Shown here in pieces: positions 24,125 to 35,574 of a stretch of DNA of 64,000 nt. The DNA is from Agaricus subrufescens (Eukaryota > Basidiomycota > Agaricomycetes > Agaricales > Agaricaceae). Position 1 is the stretch's first letter, and the number at the start of each line of letters is the position of its first letter. The notes below the pieces were generated by a model, which was given only the letters and a program-made list of their open reading frames with translations, had not been told where the DNA came from and made no database searches. A program made the translations under genes and the position numbers. The stretch is from NCBI GenBank assembly GCA_029945375.1, contig CM057057.1:4526001-4590000 (forward strand), in the 5' to 3' direction.

Positions 24125-26068
24125 ATGCTGAACATTGCTTGGATCTTCACTGTTCTCGCTTTCTCGACTTGGTTGGCTGACGCCTTCGATAACAGTCGTT
24201 ATGACAACGTATGATTTTCTGCTATTTATTATTCTATCTGCTGACGTGGAAGTCTTTCACAGCTCGCAGTGTAAGTTGTTCTGGTACCGAATGACTATAT
24301 ATCTAGACCTCCCTCTGACTGGGAGTATCAGATATTGGGGCCAGAACTCCTACGGGGCCGGCCACAGTGATTCAGCAAACTGGCAGAAGCCAATATCGTT
24401 CTATTGCAATGTAAGTTAACCTGATAGTGTCGTCTCGATTTGTGGCAATGACCTAAATTCTACATAGGACAATACGATCGATGTCTTTCCTGTGGCGTTC
24501 CTAAACGTCTTTTTTGGAGCTGGCGGCGCACCTTCCATCAACTTGGCCAATGTAAGACGATCTGACACTTAATATTGACTCATAGGACTGAAAATTCTCC
24601 CAGACTTGTAATGATAAGGACAACGCTACATTTTCTGGAACGGACTTGCCGAATTGTTCTGCTCTTGCCACTGATATCAAGGCCTGTCAAGCCAAAGGAA
24701 AAATCGTTACTTTGAGTTTGGGTGGTGCTACTGGTTCAGTAGGCTTCCAATCCGACAGTCAGGCAACGACTTTTGCGCAAACTATTTGGGATATGTTCTT
24801 GGGAGGCTCCTCTTCTACTCGCCCCTTCGGTACCGCCAGTCTCGACGGGCAAGTCTTTGCTTAAGTTGGCTTTTACCTCTGCTTATCCAGTGCTAGCGTT
24901 GATCTGGATATTGAAGGTGGTGGATCAGACCACTACCCTGCATTCGTCAACAAAATCCGTTCCCTTGCTAGTGGTGCAAGCAAGAAGTGAGCGAGGCTTT
25001 CCATCCCAATGTGTTTTTTTTTTGACGAGGATGACACACAGGTACTATGTGACAGCTGCACCTCAATGTGTGTATCCCGATTCGGCTCTCAGTGGCGTTT
25101 TGAACTCGGCCAACTTCGATGCTATTTATGGTGTGTATTCTATAGACGCCTAAGCTATGACGCTGTTCTGACTTTTTCCGAAGTTCAGTCAGTTGTAACC
25201 TTGTTACCCGACTTTTGACCAGGAATCTAACGCCTTGCCGCAGATTTTATAATAACCCTTGTGGTCTCCAAAACTTTAACTCCGCTTCGGTCAGTAGATG
25301 TCGCTCATTTTCAATCCCCAATCTTATCTGAGACTGTATTCTGGAAACAATCTAGAACTGGAACTTCGGTATCTGGTAATGATTACCTCTGTTATGTGAG
25401 ACGTAGGCTGACCAGTTGGATATAAAGGGATAATTGGGCCCGGAACATCAGCTCGAACAAAAATGTAAAGGTCTATATTGGTGCTCCTGCTTCCAGTTCG
25501 GCGGCCGGAGGAGGTTACGTCGACCCCGGTACTTTGAAAACTATAGCGAATTCAATGCGGAAGAGTTTCCCATCTTTCGGTGGTGTTATGCTTTGGGATG
25601 CTTCGCAAGCTTACGGTACTTTTCATTCACATCTTGGCGGTGATTTTGTTTGAGGAGTTTTCTAGCGAATAACCGGTATGATCAAGCAATTAAGAATGCC
25701 ATGACTTCCGCGGGTGGAACAGGCTTCACGTTCCCATCATGTTCTGCTCCAACATATACAGCGGGCGGTGTCTATACCGCTGGTATGCAAGCTTCATTTG
25801 GAGGGTGAGTTTGGTTCGATAAATCCGTGGGTTGATGATGCCAGACTCATTCGAATTCGTTCAGGTATATCTGGCAGGTAACTCTATCTTTGGTTATTCT
25901 CCGAGAAAATACCACTCACCGTACCTTAGGCAAAATGGTGGACAAACTCTCAACCAGCGCAGAACCCAAATGGCGATTGGAGCGCAGGTATGTGTTTATA
26001 CATTCTGAACTGCACCCTCACGGATCTGATCTTTGATGAACCTCCTTTCAGTCAGCGCCTGTCGATAA
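24125..26068 (+). CDS. secreted GH18 chitinase with C-terminal CBM5/12, copy 1
   Basis: Endochitinase of the hevamine-like GH18 group that cleaves beta-1,4-GlcNAc chains in the cell wall or food chitin. The signal peptide is [20 protein letters not shown]. The barrel opens with [19 protein letters not shown] and has the substrate strand [13 protein letters not shown]. The catalytic motif is [10 protein letters not shown] with Glu as proton donor, followed by [17 protein letters not shown] and [12 protein letters not shown]. The C-terminal module [20 protein letters not shown] fits a type 5/12 chitin-binding domain with exposed tryptophans. The protein ends DWSAVSACR. Many introns: an 8-base exon at 24263-24270, a GC-AG intron at 24849-24896 next to the catalytic motif, and a probable 4-base microexon at 25184-25187. 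Tandem partner of 27122-29054. Confidence 0.93.
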
Positions 26069-27121
26069 ATGAGGGGACGGGACTCGACGGGACTATCGAG
26101 TTCCCGATTGGGACGTTGAGTTTCGAGACTGTTAAGACTGTGACCCTTAGGCACATGGATCCCGTTCCTTTTAGAAAGTGAAACATGTATTCTTTGGAAT
26201 GTTTGTATCAGTAATGTATATTTTATCAGTTGAGAAGGGTCAGCGCGGCATCGTGGAATTGGCTTTTTTAAAAATACACAGGCCATATTAGGCTCCGTTG
26301 CTGATTCAACTGTACTCAATAAGTGCGAAGCTGCCGAAAATGTTCTATGCGAACAGTTCTTGATAAGATTGGCATATGTAACCGACCACCTGCTATAACG
26401 TAGGGCTGCAGGTGATCTCTGCCCAGGATGTCTTAGCCTCTTAGGTCTGGATTCCAAGCTCCTCCAACCATGTGGCTTCGATAGCAGACAACAGCGTGCG
26501 GTGTTTTTCAAAGCCGTAATGCGCTTCATATGGAGCCTGATACCGATGATAAACCGACATTGGCCTTTTCCCACACTGGCCGTCAGCGTAACTTTCGTTT
26601 CTGACTCCCTTTTCTCGATTATGGAACGTATCAACGTATCAAGATGGTGTGTTTATCTCAAGGCAGTTAGCTAGTTTCAAGTCCTGACGTATTGTCTATA
26701 TTGTTTTGGACCAGCTGAAAGGTTTGGAAGTAAAACTTTTGCGCAGCAAGTGCTATCTTGGACTGGTGTCTCCCTTGTGCTCTGGCCGGACTGTAGACTA
26801 TTTGGCGTTTAAGCCGATCACAACACATTCGAAGCATGCTCCGCGTGCGATCTTGTATGTATGTTTACCGACTCCTGAGAATATTCAACTCAACACTCAC
26901 TCTCTGATTGGTCCACCTCTACAGACTTTCAGTGACTAGCTCGAACGTTCTAACAAAGAAAATCAAAGTTTCTATTCGTGTAGCAGGCCATGAGATGTCT
27001 GACTATACTAAGCGGATGAACATGGCCTATCTACGTGGCATTTTGGCAATCTGATGCCGGGAGATGGATACTTTAAAAAAAACCTGGGGGGGATACTGCA
27101 CTGCTGCTTCACCCCCGAAAA
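26069..27121. other. spacer between the chitinase genes
   Basis: 3' flank of chitinase 1 and promoter of chitinase 2. A 212-codon open frame on the minus strand (25996-26634) overlaps the end of chitinase 1 but has no recognisable features. A run TTTAAAAAAAA near 27073 could be the TATA-like element of chitinase 2. Confidence 0.5.
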
Positions 27122-29054
27122 ATGACCTTCAAGTGGGGAGCTGGACTCGTCGTTTGTGCCCTATGTATACTTGGACTGATCGACTTGCCCCGCGTAGTGG
27201 CCTTTGCCAATGAACGGTCGGACAATGTAAGTGGTTATATTCAACTCGTATGACGGATCCTGTCACTAAGACTACCCTGTAGCTTGCCGTGTAAGAAATA
27301 TCCTTTCCCATGGTAACGTCGCCCAAATACTAATAATCCTTCAGGTACTGGGGACAGGATTCTGGAGGAAAACAGCAGAAGTAAGTGGGAGCCACGACAA
27401 CTATCAGGGGTGTTCGTTGATGTTAACATACTGCTGCCACTACAGACTATCTTTCTACTGTCAGGACGATATGATTGATGTCATACCGCTGGCATTCCTC
27501 TACGTGTTCTTTGGAGCTGGTGGGATGCCCCAGATTGACTTGTCAAACGTGCTTAACTTGATTGCTTTGGCTTCCTAACCGTTCGTCGCTGATAATTGTT
27601 CAAAGATATGTGGCATAGGTGGACATGCATTCCCTGATTCCAAATTGGTCGATTGCTCTTTCATGGCTTCAGACATTAAGCAATGTCAAGCTAAGGGGAA
27701 GAAAATAACTCTCAGTCTTGGGGGTGCCACGGCCAAAGTGGGGTTCAACAGTAAATCCCAGGCAGAAAGTTTTGCGGAGGAAGTGTGGAATATGTTTTTA
27801 GGTGCGGGTTCATCTCTCACGCGCGTTTCTAGGGCATAAGCTTAATCAGATCTCTACAGGAGGACGTGAGTGTTTATCAGTATCAAGTGCACGGAACCCC
27901 TTGACGGTCTTACCAATACATCAGAGAGCGATACGCGGCCGTTTGGTGATGCCACGCTCGACGGGTAAGCTGCTCCTGATCCATGTTATGCTGTGTTCTT
28001 CAACCCTGTTTTAGTGTTGACTTGGACATAGAGAATGGTTCTCCAAAATACTACTCGGACTTTGTTAACAAAGTTCGTTCTCTGTCAAAGGGATCGAAAA
28101 AACGGTAAGCTGTCAATCCTGGTGATTCCACTTATGTATACTCACACACGTGGTAGGTACTACATAACAGCTGCACCTCAGTGTCCTTTCCCAGACGCCA
28201 AGGTGGGAGATGCCCTCAATAACGCCGACTTCGACGCAGTCTATGTCCAATTTTGTAATTGCAGTGTTCACTTGTTAGTGCTTCAAGTGGTTCTAATTTT
28301 CCCATCAGATAATAATTACTGTGAAACATCACGTCCATCTGTACGTCCATTACTATTAATATCAATCACGCAAAATAACGCGCCACTGATTGTGATGTGA
28401 TACGAAGGACTTCAACTTTGGCACATGGTACTGCCTTCGATTGAGTTGGTGTTGTGGAACTAAATATACTTACGTTCAGTTTTTAGGGATGATTGGGCTA
28501 AAACAAAATCACCCAATCCGGATGTCAAGGTATATCTTGGTGCCCCAGGTGGACCTAAGGCGGCGGGTTCGGGCTATGTTGATGCGGATAAGCTCATTGC
28601 GGCTGCTAAAGATGCTAGAAAGAAATATTCCTCCTTTGGGGGTGTAATGCTTTGGGATGCCGACACGGCTTATAGTGCGTTTACATTTATGTTCGTGGAA
28701 AGCCACACAAACCTTATAGCTAAACATAAACCTATCATAGATAATGACCAATTTCATGCAAAAGTCAAGAAGGGAATATCGACTGGACCGCCTTCATCTG
28801 ATGATGATGACGACGATAATACCGCAACGAATGTAAAACACACAACTACAGTTGCAAAAGCTACTACACCGGCTGCAAAAACAACGACTGCTGCCGTACA
28901 CACTCCGACGGATGCGAAAGCTCCAACAACTACATCTCGTGCTGATCCTCGCGCCACGGCCCGAGTGAAGCGACCAAGCACCACGATCATTTTACGAGAA
29001 GCCGAGACCACGAACGCACGACCAAGAGTCCGATCTCGCTGGTTCCGCTTATGA
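27122..29054 (+). CDS. secreted GH18 chitinase with Asp/Thr-rich tail, copy 2
   Basis: Paralog of the previous chitinase. It has a signal peptide (MTFKWGAGLVVCALCILGLI, cleavage probably near VVAFA). The same barrel landmarks appear: [24 protein letters not shown], catalytic GVDLDIENG with the Glu kept, RYYITAAPQCPFP, VQFYNN and [12 protein letters not shown]. Unlike copy 1 there is no chitin-binding module. After the barrel comes a run of six Asp, then a Thr/Ala/Lys/Arg-rich low-complexity tail of about 80 residues ending SRWFRL. Such tails in secreted fungal proteins are often O-glycosylated spacers or wall anchors. Introns include an 8-base exon (CTTGCCGT) shared with copy 1 and a probable 6-base microexon at 27860-27865. 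The intron beside the catalytic motif is ordinary GT-AG here. Confidence 0.9.
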
Positions 29055-30344
29055 AGAACTTAAGGAGCCATTGATTGTCTCCACGGTTCATTCGTCATAT
29101 CAAAAAGATGCTCATGATGAATGTATTTTTTTCCTTGTATTTTTTTTCCTCGCCTTGTGTTTTTAAACTACAGCGCCCGGGTCGCTGGTGGCAATGATGG
29201 GTTTTATAGATAGTTTCAACGTTTGTTCTTCGATTGGGAACTAGAGGGGAAGAGGCCTGGTGTCTGGACCCGTTATATTGCTTCACCTTGGGAAAAGCGC
29301 ATGGGAGGGGTGGAGTGTATATGGATTAGACCCATGGAGAATGGTTAAAATTATCTGTAGCCCCGCGACACTGCCAAGCATTGTACTTGTATAATTTAGG
29401 ACGTGGGTTGTCACTGAAATAGTCTCCAAAACCTATTTTTGCATGGGGATGGGAGGAACATGCGTTAAGGCCCTGTTATCTCCCCCGCTGTCTCCCCTCT
29501 TCTCCTATGTTTGACAACCTATTATGACAACGGCGTGGAGATCCGGGATAAATTAGTTAAGGGAACGAAGCCGAGTATATTTATATGTTGTATGAGTCTT
29601 TGCTGTATATGTGTGATCAATTAAGCTTAATTAAGAACCGCACTTGATTTCTTTTTTTTCTCTTTTTTTGATTTATTTGATTTATTGTTTTTGTTTTCAT
29701 GTTTCAAATTTTCGCGCCATAGGTAATTATATCCACGGGATTAAAGAGGAGGGGGGTTTGGGTTGATGATGCATAATGAACGGGTCCCTGGATGTCACAC
29801 ACTCACACTCACACCCCCGAAATAAACAGATCTCGAACCAGCAATAGCGCCTCAATTCAGGGCGATGCAGTTAATTTGGAGGGGTACACACACGGGTGCA
29901 CTTGTAATAACTTGCGGAATGTGAATCAAGTGACTCAAGGAGATATAGTTATAATCGGTGCGAAGGCAGTTATGGTTCGCAATTTTGATGCTTGTCAGAC
30001 AAGACAGTTCCAAGGGCTTGGCATGTGCTAAAATTGACACGATGGACGGTTCGAGGTTCCTCAAGAAACTGTAGATTCTTTATTAGGATACCCAAGGCGG
30101 ACAAAAAAGGAGAAGGAAAAAAAAAGAAGAAAAAAAAGAGTAAATGAAACAAAGGGGGAACATAGCAGCCCGGACTCGAGAACAGAGTGTGAACGCGATC
30201 TACCTCAGGTCAGTCTTGGCCGGCACAAGGAAGAAAAAAAAGGTCTGCATAATTTTTATGTAAGGAAAATTTGAATGGCTGAAATAACCAGAACAGAGCT
30301 ACGGGTCGGTACTCTCACGGCGCTCTTTGCTCGGCATGCTTGGA
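29055..30344. other. intergenic region
   Basis: About 1.3 kb between convergent genes. T-rich stretches at 29640-29700 and A-rich stretches at 30110-30140 fit 3' flanks. A short CA/CT-like repeat (ACACACTCACACTCACACCC) is at about 29796-29816. No gene seen. Confidence 0.5.
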
Positions 30345-31639
30345 CTATGATGTTTTAGACTCCTCTCGGGCACGCGGTAGCCGCAGAGGTGCGTATTTCT
30401 TTTTCGGATGACGCGGACGCCTCGGATTGTTCTGCGCTGACGTTTGGGATAATTGTGATTGTACATGGATCGCGGAACTATTATTTCCACGAGGGTCTCT
30501 AACGTTCTTCTGTTGAACTGCACCTCCCGGGGGACTCGATGCTGACTGTGATGGTGATAGCGAAGAATTAGCGTCAGAATTCTGGCTAATTGTGGATGTG
30601 GTGGAGTTGTGTTGATCTGTGTTTGCATTCTTAGGTCGTTGCCGCTCTGGTCGAGGTTCTCGAGGGGGTGGAGGGGGACCAGGATCATAATTAGGGTTAA
30701 GTGGTTGCCACGTTGACCCCGATGGATCACAGAGGCGACCACTAACGCTGCCGAAAGTATAGCACTTGTCGTGTGGTTGTGGTACCAGAGGCGGCATCAT
30801 ACTCATCAGTCTCATATAGATTACATAGCCCGCATGAGCGTCATTGGCAGCATCTGGATAGGAGTATCGTGAGCGATATTTCTAACAGCACGAAGAGGTG
30901 AAACACTGACATAGTTGTTGGGGCTCGGACAATACGGCCTCCCAGTTGCTGCGGGTGATCTTTCCTTTGGGGAGTTGACGGTTTTCGTAAACAGCGATCA
31001 ACCGAGCAAGTCCCAGTGGATTGGTATACTTTCCTTTCCACATACCATTGTCGACGGTCCGAGCAAGCAAGGCAAGGTCCACGCAATTATTAACGTCGAC
31101 TCGCCAATCTTTGTACAATTTTTGCGTATCACCTGTTAATATGCTTCCATGAGCATGGACGAAGAAAACACGATCTTGTCTCTATTCGGACCTTGGATTC
31201 CAACACCAGCCTTTGTAAATTGCGGGCTGTTGAGAAACTCACGCAACTTTGATGGGAATTCTAGAGGGTCAAATATTAAAAGGGGTCGCATTGATGTTTG
31301 GTGATCTAGTGTCTCACCTCGCATTGCAGTGATCTGTAGGAGGAGTATGACTTCGTGGTTGGCGATCTGAACTAAGGAGACGGGGTTTTCGCGCTGGCCC
31401 CTCCTGAAGGTAGGTTTCCATTCGAGATCAAATCCATACACACCGCTGTTGAGACTCGCAAGTGCATTGTTGGCCTCCTCATGATGGCGAATGTAACGGC
31501 AGCGTGCATATGGGTGCACGTCGCGCCAGGAATACAAGATAGTCGGTACAGGAGGCGAGGCGACCGCCGGCTGAGATGCCGCTGGAGCCGCGATGCCTGT
31601 CGGGCTGGGGGCGCGCACGGTAGACTCGGACTCTGACAT
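30345..31639 (-). CDS. 3'-5' exonuclease, WRN-like (DEDDy, DnaQ fold)
   Basis: Predicted nuclease acting on 3' ends of DNA or RNA. From ATG 31639 a short Ala/Pro-rich lead is followed by the exonuclease domain. Exo I is VYGFDLEWKP with the Asp-x-Glu pair. Exo II is NNCVDLALLART with the metal-binding Asp. Exo III is YAANDAHAGYVIY with the Tyr and Asp of the DEDDy class. The C-terminal third is low-complexity (PGPPPPPREPRPE, many Ser and Asn) and ends in a basic segment RPRHPKKKYAPLRLPR that may bind nucleic acid or act as a nuclear signal. There is no helicase domain, so this is a stand-alone exonuclease. Four or so short introns. The biological substrate cannot be told. Confidence 0.88.
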
Positions 31640-32645
31640 GGTCCTCCAGCAACGGGCAAAGCTGTTGTTCAGGCTGGAGAGATGGCAATGGGTGCTGCGG
31701 TGTACATTGCAGACACGTTTTCCTGGATTAGTCACATCTAAACCCGTCAGAGGTTCCGCCGCATGTAGAGCGGCCGGCTGCGTTCTTTCTAAAAATAGAG
31801 CGCACGAAAATCAGCCCATGAAAGCAAATAATAAGCTTGGCACAGGGAAAGATTGGGCCAGAAGACCGACGTGGCAAGTGAGGATAATAATGGATTGAGA
31901 ACTGATTGACAACTGGTGTGGCTGAGACAAGGAGAAGGCTGTTAGCGGGCCACAACAACAATGGGGAGAGGCCACAGCCCGGAAATTGATTATCATGCTG
32001 ATTTGTGATGGCGAGCTGTGGCGACGACACCGCCGGCCGCTGCCACCAGGGGCGAGGTGGCAGGCAGAGTGGGGGGCGTCTGGACGAGCTGGGGGCCGGT
32101 CGGGGCCCAAAACTCGGGCTGAAGGAGGGAAAGCGACTGCTCGATGCGATCTGCCGTGAGAGAATGCCAAAATTAACTTGTGTGACGGCACCTGATTGGC
32201 TGCTATTTGGGAACACGGCTCCGGCCTATTCAAAAATCGTCCAGCCCACGTCACAAATAGATGTCACGCCCTTTACCAAAAAAGCTACGGTGCCAAGCAC
32301 ACTCACAAGGCACACGCATCGCTGATCTCCCACTCCCTGGCCAGCTTATTCTGTCCGGGGCTACTCTGTCCTCCGCCCTGGGGTGCCATCGGTTGCCGTT
32401 CTGCAGCGGTGCTGGCGGGATCGAGGAACCAGGCGCCGTGGACGGGCAAAAAAGCATATCAGAGCGGCAAGCTATTCTTGGCTCCGAGCATTTTCCTGGG
32501 GCAAAAATAGACAGGGAACAGGCCGGTGCTAAATGCTCTTGGCAGGAAGGCTTGGTAGGACCAAAAATAGAATGCCAGTGAGGCTTAAGAGCAACTCTGC
32601 GCTCCCCCTCCAAAGTCTTGGCCCCATTGCCTCTTCCTCGGCATC
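31640..32645. promoter_or_regulatory. divergent promoter region
   Basis: About 1 kb between the divergent starts of the exonuclease gene and the next + strand gene. It contains an inverted CCAAT motif (TGATTGGCT) at about 32191. Long open frames on both strands here have biased composition and no family resemblance, so I treat the region as regulatory. Confidence 0.5.
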
Positions 32646-33435
32646 ATGAATTCCACCCATCCCGTCCCCGAACCCCCCTCATACACCCGCAACCTCTCAG
32701 ACAACGACATAAAACGCATGGTCTCCTCCTCCTTCCAAATCCTCGACAAGGTTTGTCCTTACCGCCCTGCCTCCCCGCCCTCGTTCTCAACTTCTCCAGC
32801 CCACCCCTCCCACCCTTCGAGAAATCCTCGCTGCATATCGTGCAAATGGAGACGGAGACAGAGACATGCTTCTCGCTATGCTCAACGCAAAAGCTGCTGA
32901 AGATCAGGTTGGTATCATCCATCATATTCTGCGCGACCCTTGTCTCAACTTTGTCCAGCGAATAGCCGCCATGGCAAATCTACACCGCACTGTTCTCGAC
33001 GTGTATCAAAACTCTTTTGAGCCTTTGCCCCCTCCGCGAGCCAACGGCGACTATCACTATCCCACTCCTTCCTTTACCCAGTCGCCACCCCTTTGTGAAC
33101 AGAGACAAAGTCGGCGAAGTCAGTATTCTCAGGTTTCCTCGAGAAGTCGATCTCCTCGAGTCCGCCCCCATCTGCCCCCTCACAGGGACGCGCATTTCTA
33201 CCACGAACCACCTCGTAAACGTCATCGTGGTTCACATTCGCCTCCTCCCCCTCATGCTGGTGCCTACGATTCACATCCTGGTTCGCAGCATGAGCAATTC
33301 CCGCCTTCCCCTTACTCATCATCAGACAGAAGCGACTCCGCTGAGTACTCTCCGCGGTCGCGCCAATCAATGGCAATAGGTTCCTTACTTTCATCTGGGC
33401 CAAGTAAAGAAATGAATGGGGACGACCGCGAGTAG
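32646..33435 (+). CDS. conserved basidiomycete protein of unknown function
   Basis: I do not recognise a named family. Exons 32646-32750, 32800-32907 and 32959-33435 give 229 residues with all junctions in phase 0. The first 110 residues look ordered and helical (LREILAAYRANGDGDRDMLL, then LNAKAAEDQRIAAMANLHRT) and are the likely functional part. The rest is Pro/Ser/His-rich with Arg-Ser dipeptides (RSRSPRVRPHLPPHRD) and basic clusters (PPRKRHRGSHS), suggesting a nuclear protein, perhaps tied to transcription or RNA processing. The second intron is 51 bases without a stop, so its retention would add 17 residues in frame. Function is unknown. Confidence 0.75.
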
Positions 33436-34100
33436 TCGTCCACATGACTTGTAGTGTACAAGTCGAATGACCACCATGCCAGCTGATATCTTGACATCAT
33501 GACTTGATATGCCCATGTATTTATTTTTGCCTCGTTTTCGCTGTACACGTACTTTTCTTCCCCCTTTTTTTTTTTTTTTTGATACCACATCCAGTCATTT
33601 CTTGCACACATGCCAACTGCAGTATTCATAGCTTCGAATAAATTCATGCGTAATAATACCCTGCGTGCTGGGTCTGATCAGACATAACCGGAAGGGTTTG
33701 AGATTCGTGTTGGATTATTGGCTGTTTCTACATCTTGGCGAACGACCAATCTTCGCGCCAGCTAATGATAAACTACCTGTCGCACTGGCCGCGTATCAAG
33801 CCTTATCACAATAGCCTCTCAAGACTTAACCCGCGATTTTCCTTGACTCAATATCGGACGTTTTAACGAAATGACATTTGCATTGTCAGGGGCTTTTCGG
33901 CAAAGATACCAGTCAGGCGGCTCAGGGAAAAGGCAACTCATCCCGCTTAACCCGGGACCCTATCTTTCGGGACGCCTATGTTTTTTTTTGTTTTTCGCTT
34001 GATATTGATCTGGTGATTTCCAAAATCAAACACGTGATGGACGCGAGCTTACCCTGGAACATGTGTTTGAGGCTGTTTGCTTTCTACTCTTGACTCTCTG
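33436..34100. other. intergenic region
   Basis: 3' flank of the previous gene (with a T run near 33566-33581) and promoter of the RING gene. No gene seen. Confidence 0.5.
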
Positions 34101-35574
34101 ATGTCTGAGGACGAGTTCGATAATCTTCCAGACCTGTTCTCTGGCGTCACTGACGCTGAGTGGTCGAGAATGTTGGATATTCCTGGAGAACCTTCTACGA
34201 TGCAACGTGCCCATGGCGCTAGTCCCGCGAGGTCAACTCCATCCACCGATTATGGAGATGACAGCTTTATGGACCCGGACACTCTAGCCGAAATCGATCG
34301 TATAGAGGCATCTTTATCAAGCCTTGCATCTACAAGTCGTGTTGGAGGTCGGTTTACCACGCATTCATTGCCGTTTGGGATCTTAATATGAACGCTACAG
34401 CAAGTTCGATGGCTAACGGGTATTCCATGCACCGTCACGACTCACTAAGTAAGTGTATAACTCTGATACATTTTAATTTCGCTTTTTTGACAATTGATAT
34501 TAGGACGTAAATTCACTGCTCTCCACGTATGTATTGATAGCCAATGTGGCAACTAGCTCCGATCAATGATTCAACGCAATCGCATTACTATCTCTTACAT
34601 GAAAATCCCCGCCCTGCAGTTAGGGAGGTGCAGACCTCTGTCGCGTGTCCAACAGAAGCTACAAAAAGACAAGGTCATTCAAAGCAACATAGTTTATCCA
34701 GGAGAGTTTAACTGATCTATAAACAGCAACGAAGAAGAGGTCACGAAGTATAGGCACCGAGAGTCCGACAGTCAAAAAAGGAAAAACGCGAGCCATCGAC
34801 CAAGTGGAATGCATTCTTGAACGGTATGGAGAGGAATTATGCTGCCCTATGTGAGCCATCGATAGCCACTCAACCCCGAAATGTTATGTCTGATTGTATG
34901 CGGCGTAGTTGTTGTGACTTGTTGTAAGTCATTCTCTCTCTCAATCTTCGTTCAGGGCTGACGGATTGGTTCGTAGTGTAGCCACGCACCTTGGTAATCC
35001 ATGTGGCCATAGCTATTGTGGGGATTGTGCGTGGCAGTGGTTTAACAAAAGCGTAAGCGCATTATTACACATATGGTTGTGATTGTGCTGAATCGTTTTA
35101 GGACCATAATGAGTGTCCCATTTGCCGGGCTAAGCTAGTAGGAGATGCGCCACTCATTCCAAATATAACTCTAGACAGTCTTATCGAAAAGCATATCGAA
35201 CTTTTAACTTCTGCTGGAGACATGGACTGGCAGCCCCAAGGTTCTAAATATAAAGAACGAGTCTCCCGAAAGGCGTAAGCACTCATTAATTCCAAGTAGG
35301 CTCACGCGGGGGTATTCATTCATTCGCCTAGGAAATGGAAGGCATCTGTTGATGCTAGGTTGAGGGCTTTGAAGAGGAAGCAAAAAAGAAAGGTGAAAAT
35401 ACTCTGTGGTGATCGACGCGATCTTCTGAAGGCCGTTTGTAGGAGGCTATTTTTGTGCCAAGCGATGATGAAGACCTATACAATGACTCTTCTTCCCAGG
35501 AAACTGGACTAATTGTAATGGCAAGAGCCCGCTCTAATCGTCGACCCCGAAATTCAAGACAGAGACGGAGATGA
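34101..35574 (+). CDS. RING-type zinc-finger protein, possibly decaying E3 ligase
   Basis: Predicted ubiquitin ligase. The N-terminus MSEDEFDNLPDLFSGVTDAE is acidic. A linker (KKRSRSIGTESPTVKKGKTR) leads into a RING: ERYGEELCCP, then HLGNPCGHSYCGDCAWQWF, then DHNECPICRAKL. The later zinc ligands (CGH, YCGDC, CPIC) are intact. After the RING come PLIPNITLDSLIEKHIELL and a basic-acidic tail. Two oddities follow. The splice site needed to complete the first Cys-x2-Cys pair is missing near 34908. Near 35515 the coding-like frame appears to shift by one base, so the annotated stop at 35572-35574 may be premature. Intron 2 (34448-34556) is the least certain join. The start is the first in-frame ATG. 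Confidence 0.65.

Noticed and set aside
25996..26634. 212-codon open frame on the minus strand over the end of chitinase 1
   Set aside because: Overlaps verified coding sequence on the other strand, shows no domain or signal, and has a composition expected of an antisense frame.
28800..28960. Asp and Thr/Ala repeats of chitinase 2 considered as a microsatellite artefact
   Set aside because: The frame stays open to a proper stop and the codons are varied, so it reads as a real low-complexity protein tail.
30040..30062. tRNA-like TTCGAGGTTCC motif
   Set aside because: No acceptor stem, D arm or anticodon arm can be built around it.
31811..32254. Overlapping open frames of 106-162 codons on both strands between the exonuclease gene and the next gene
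   Set aside because: GC-rich promoter region; frames on both strands are open by composition and none resembles a protein.
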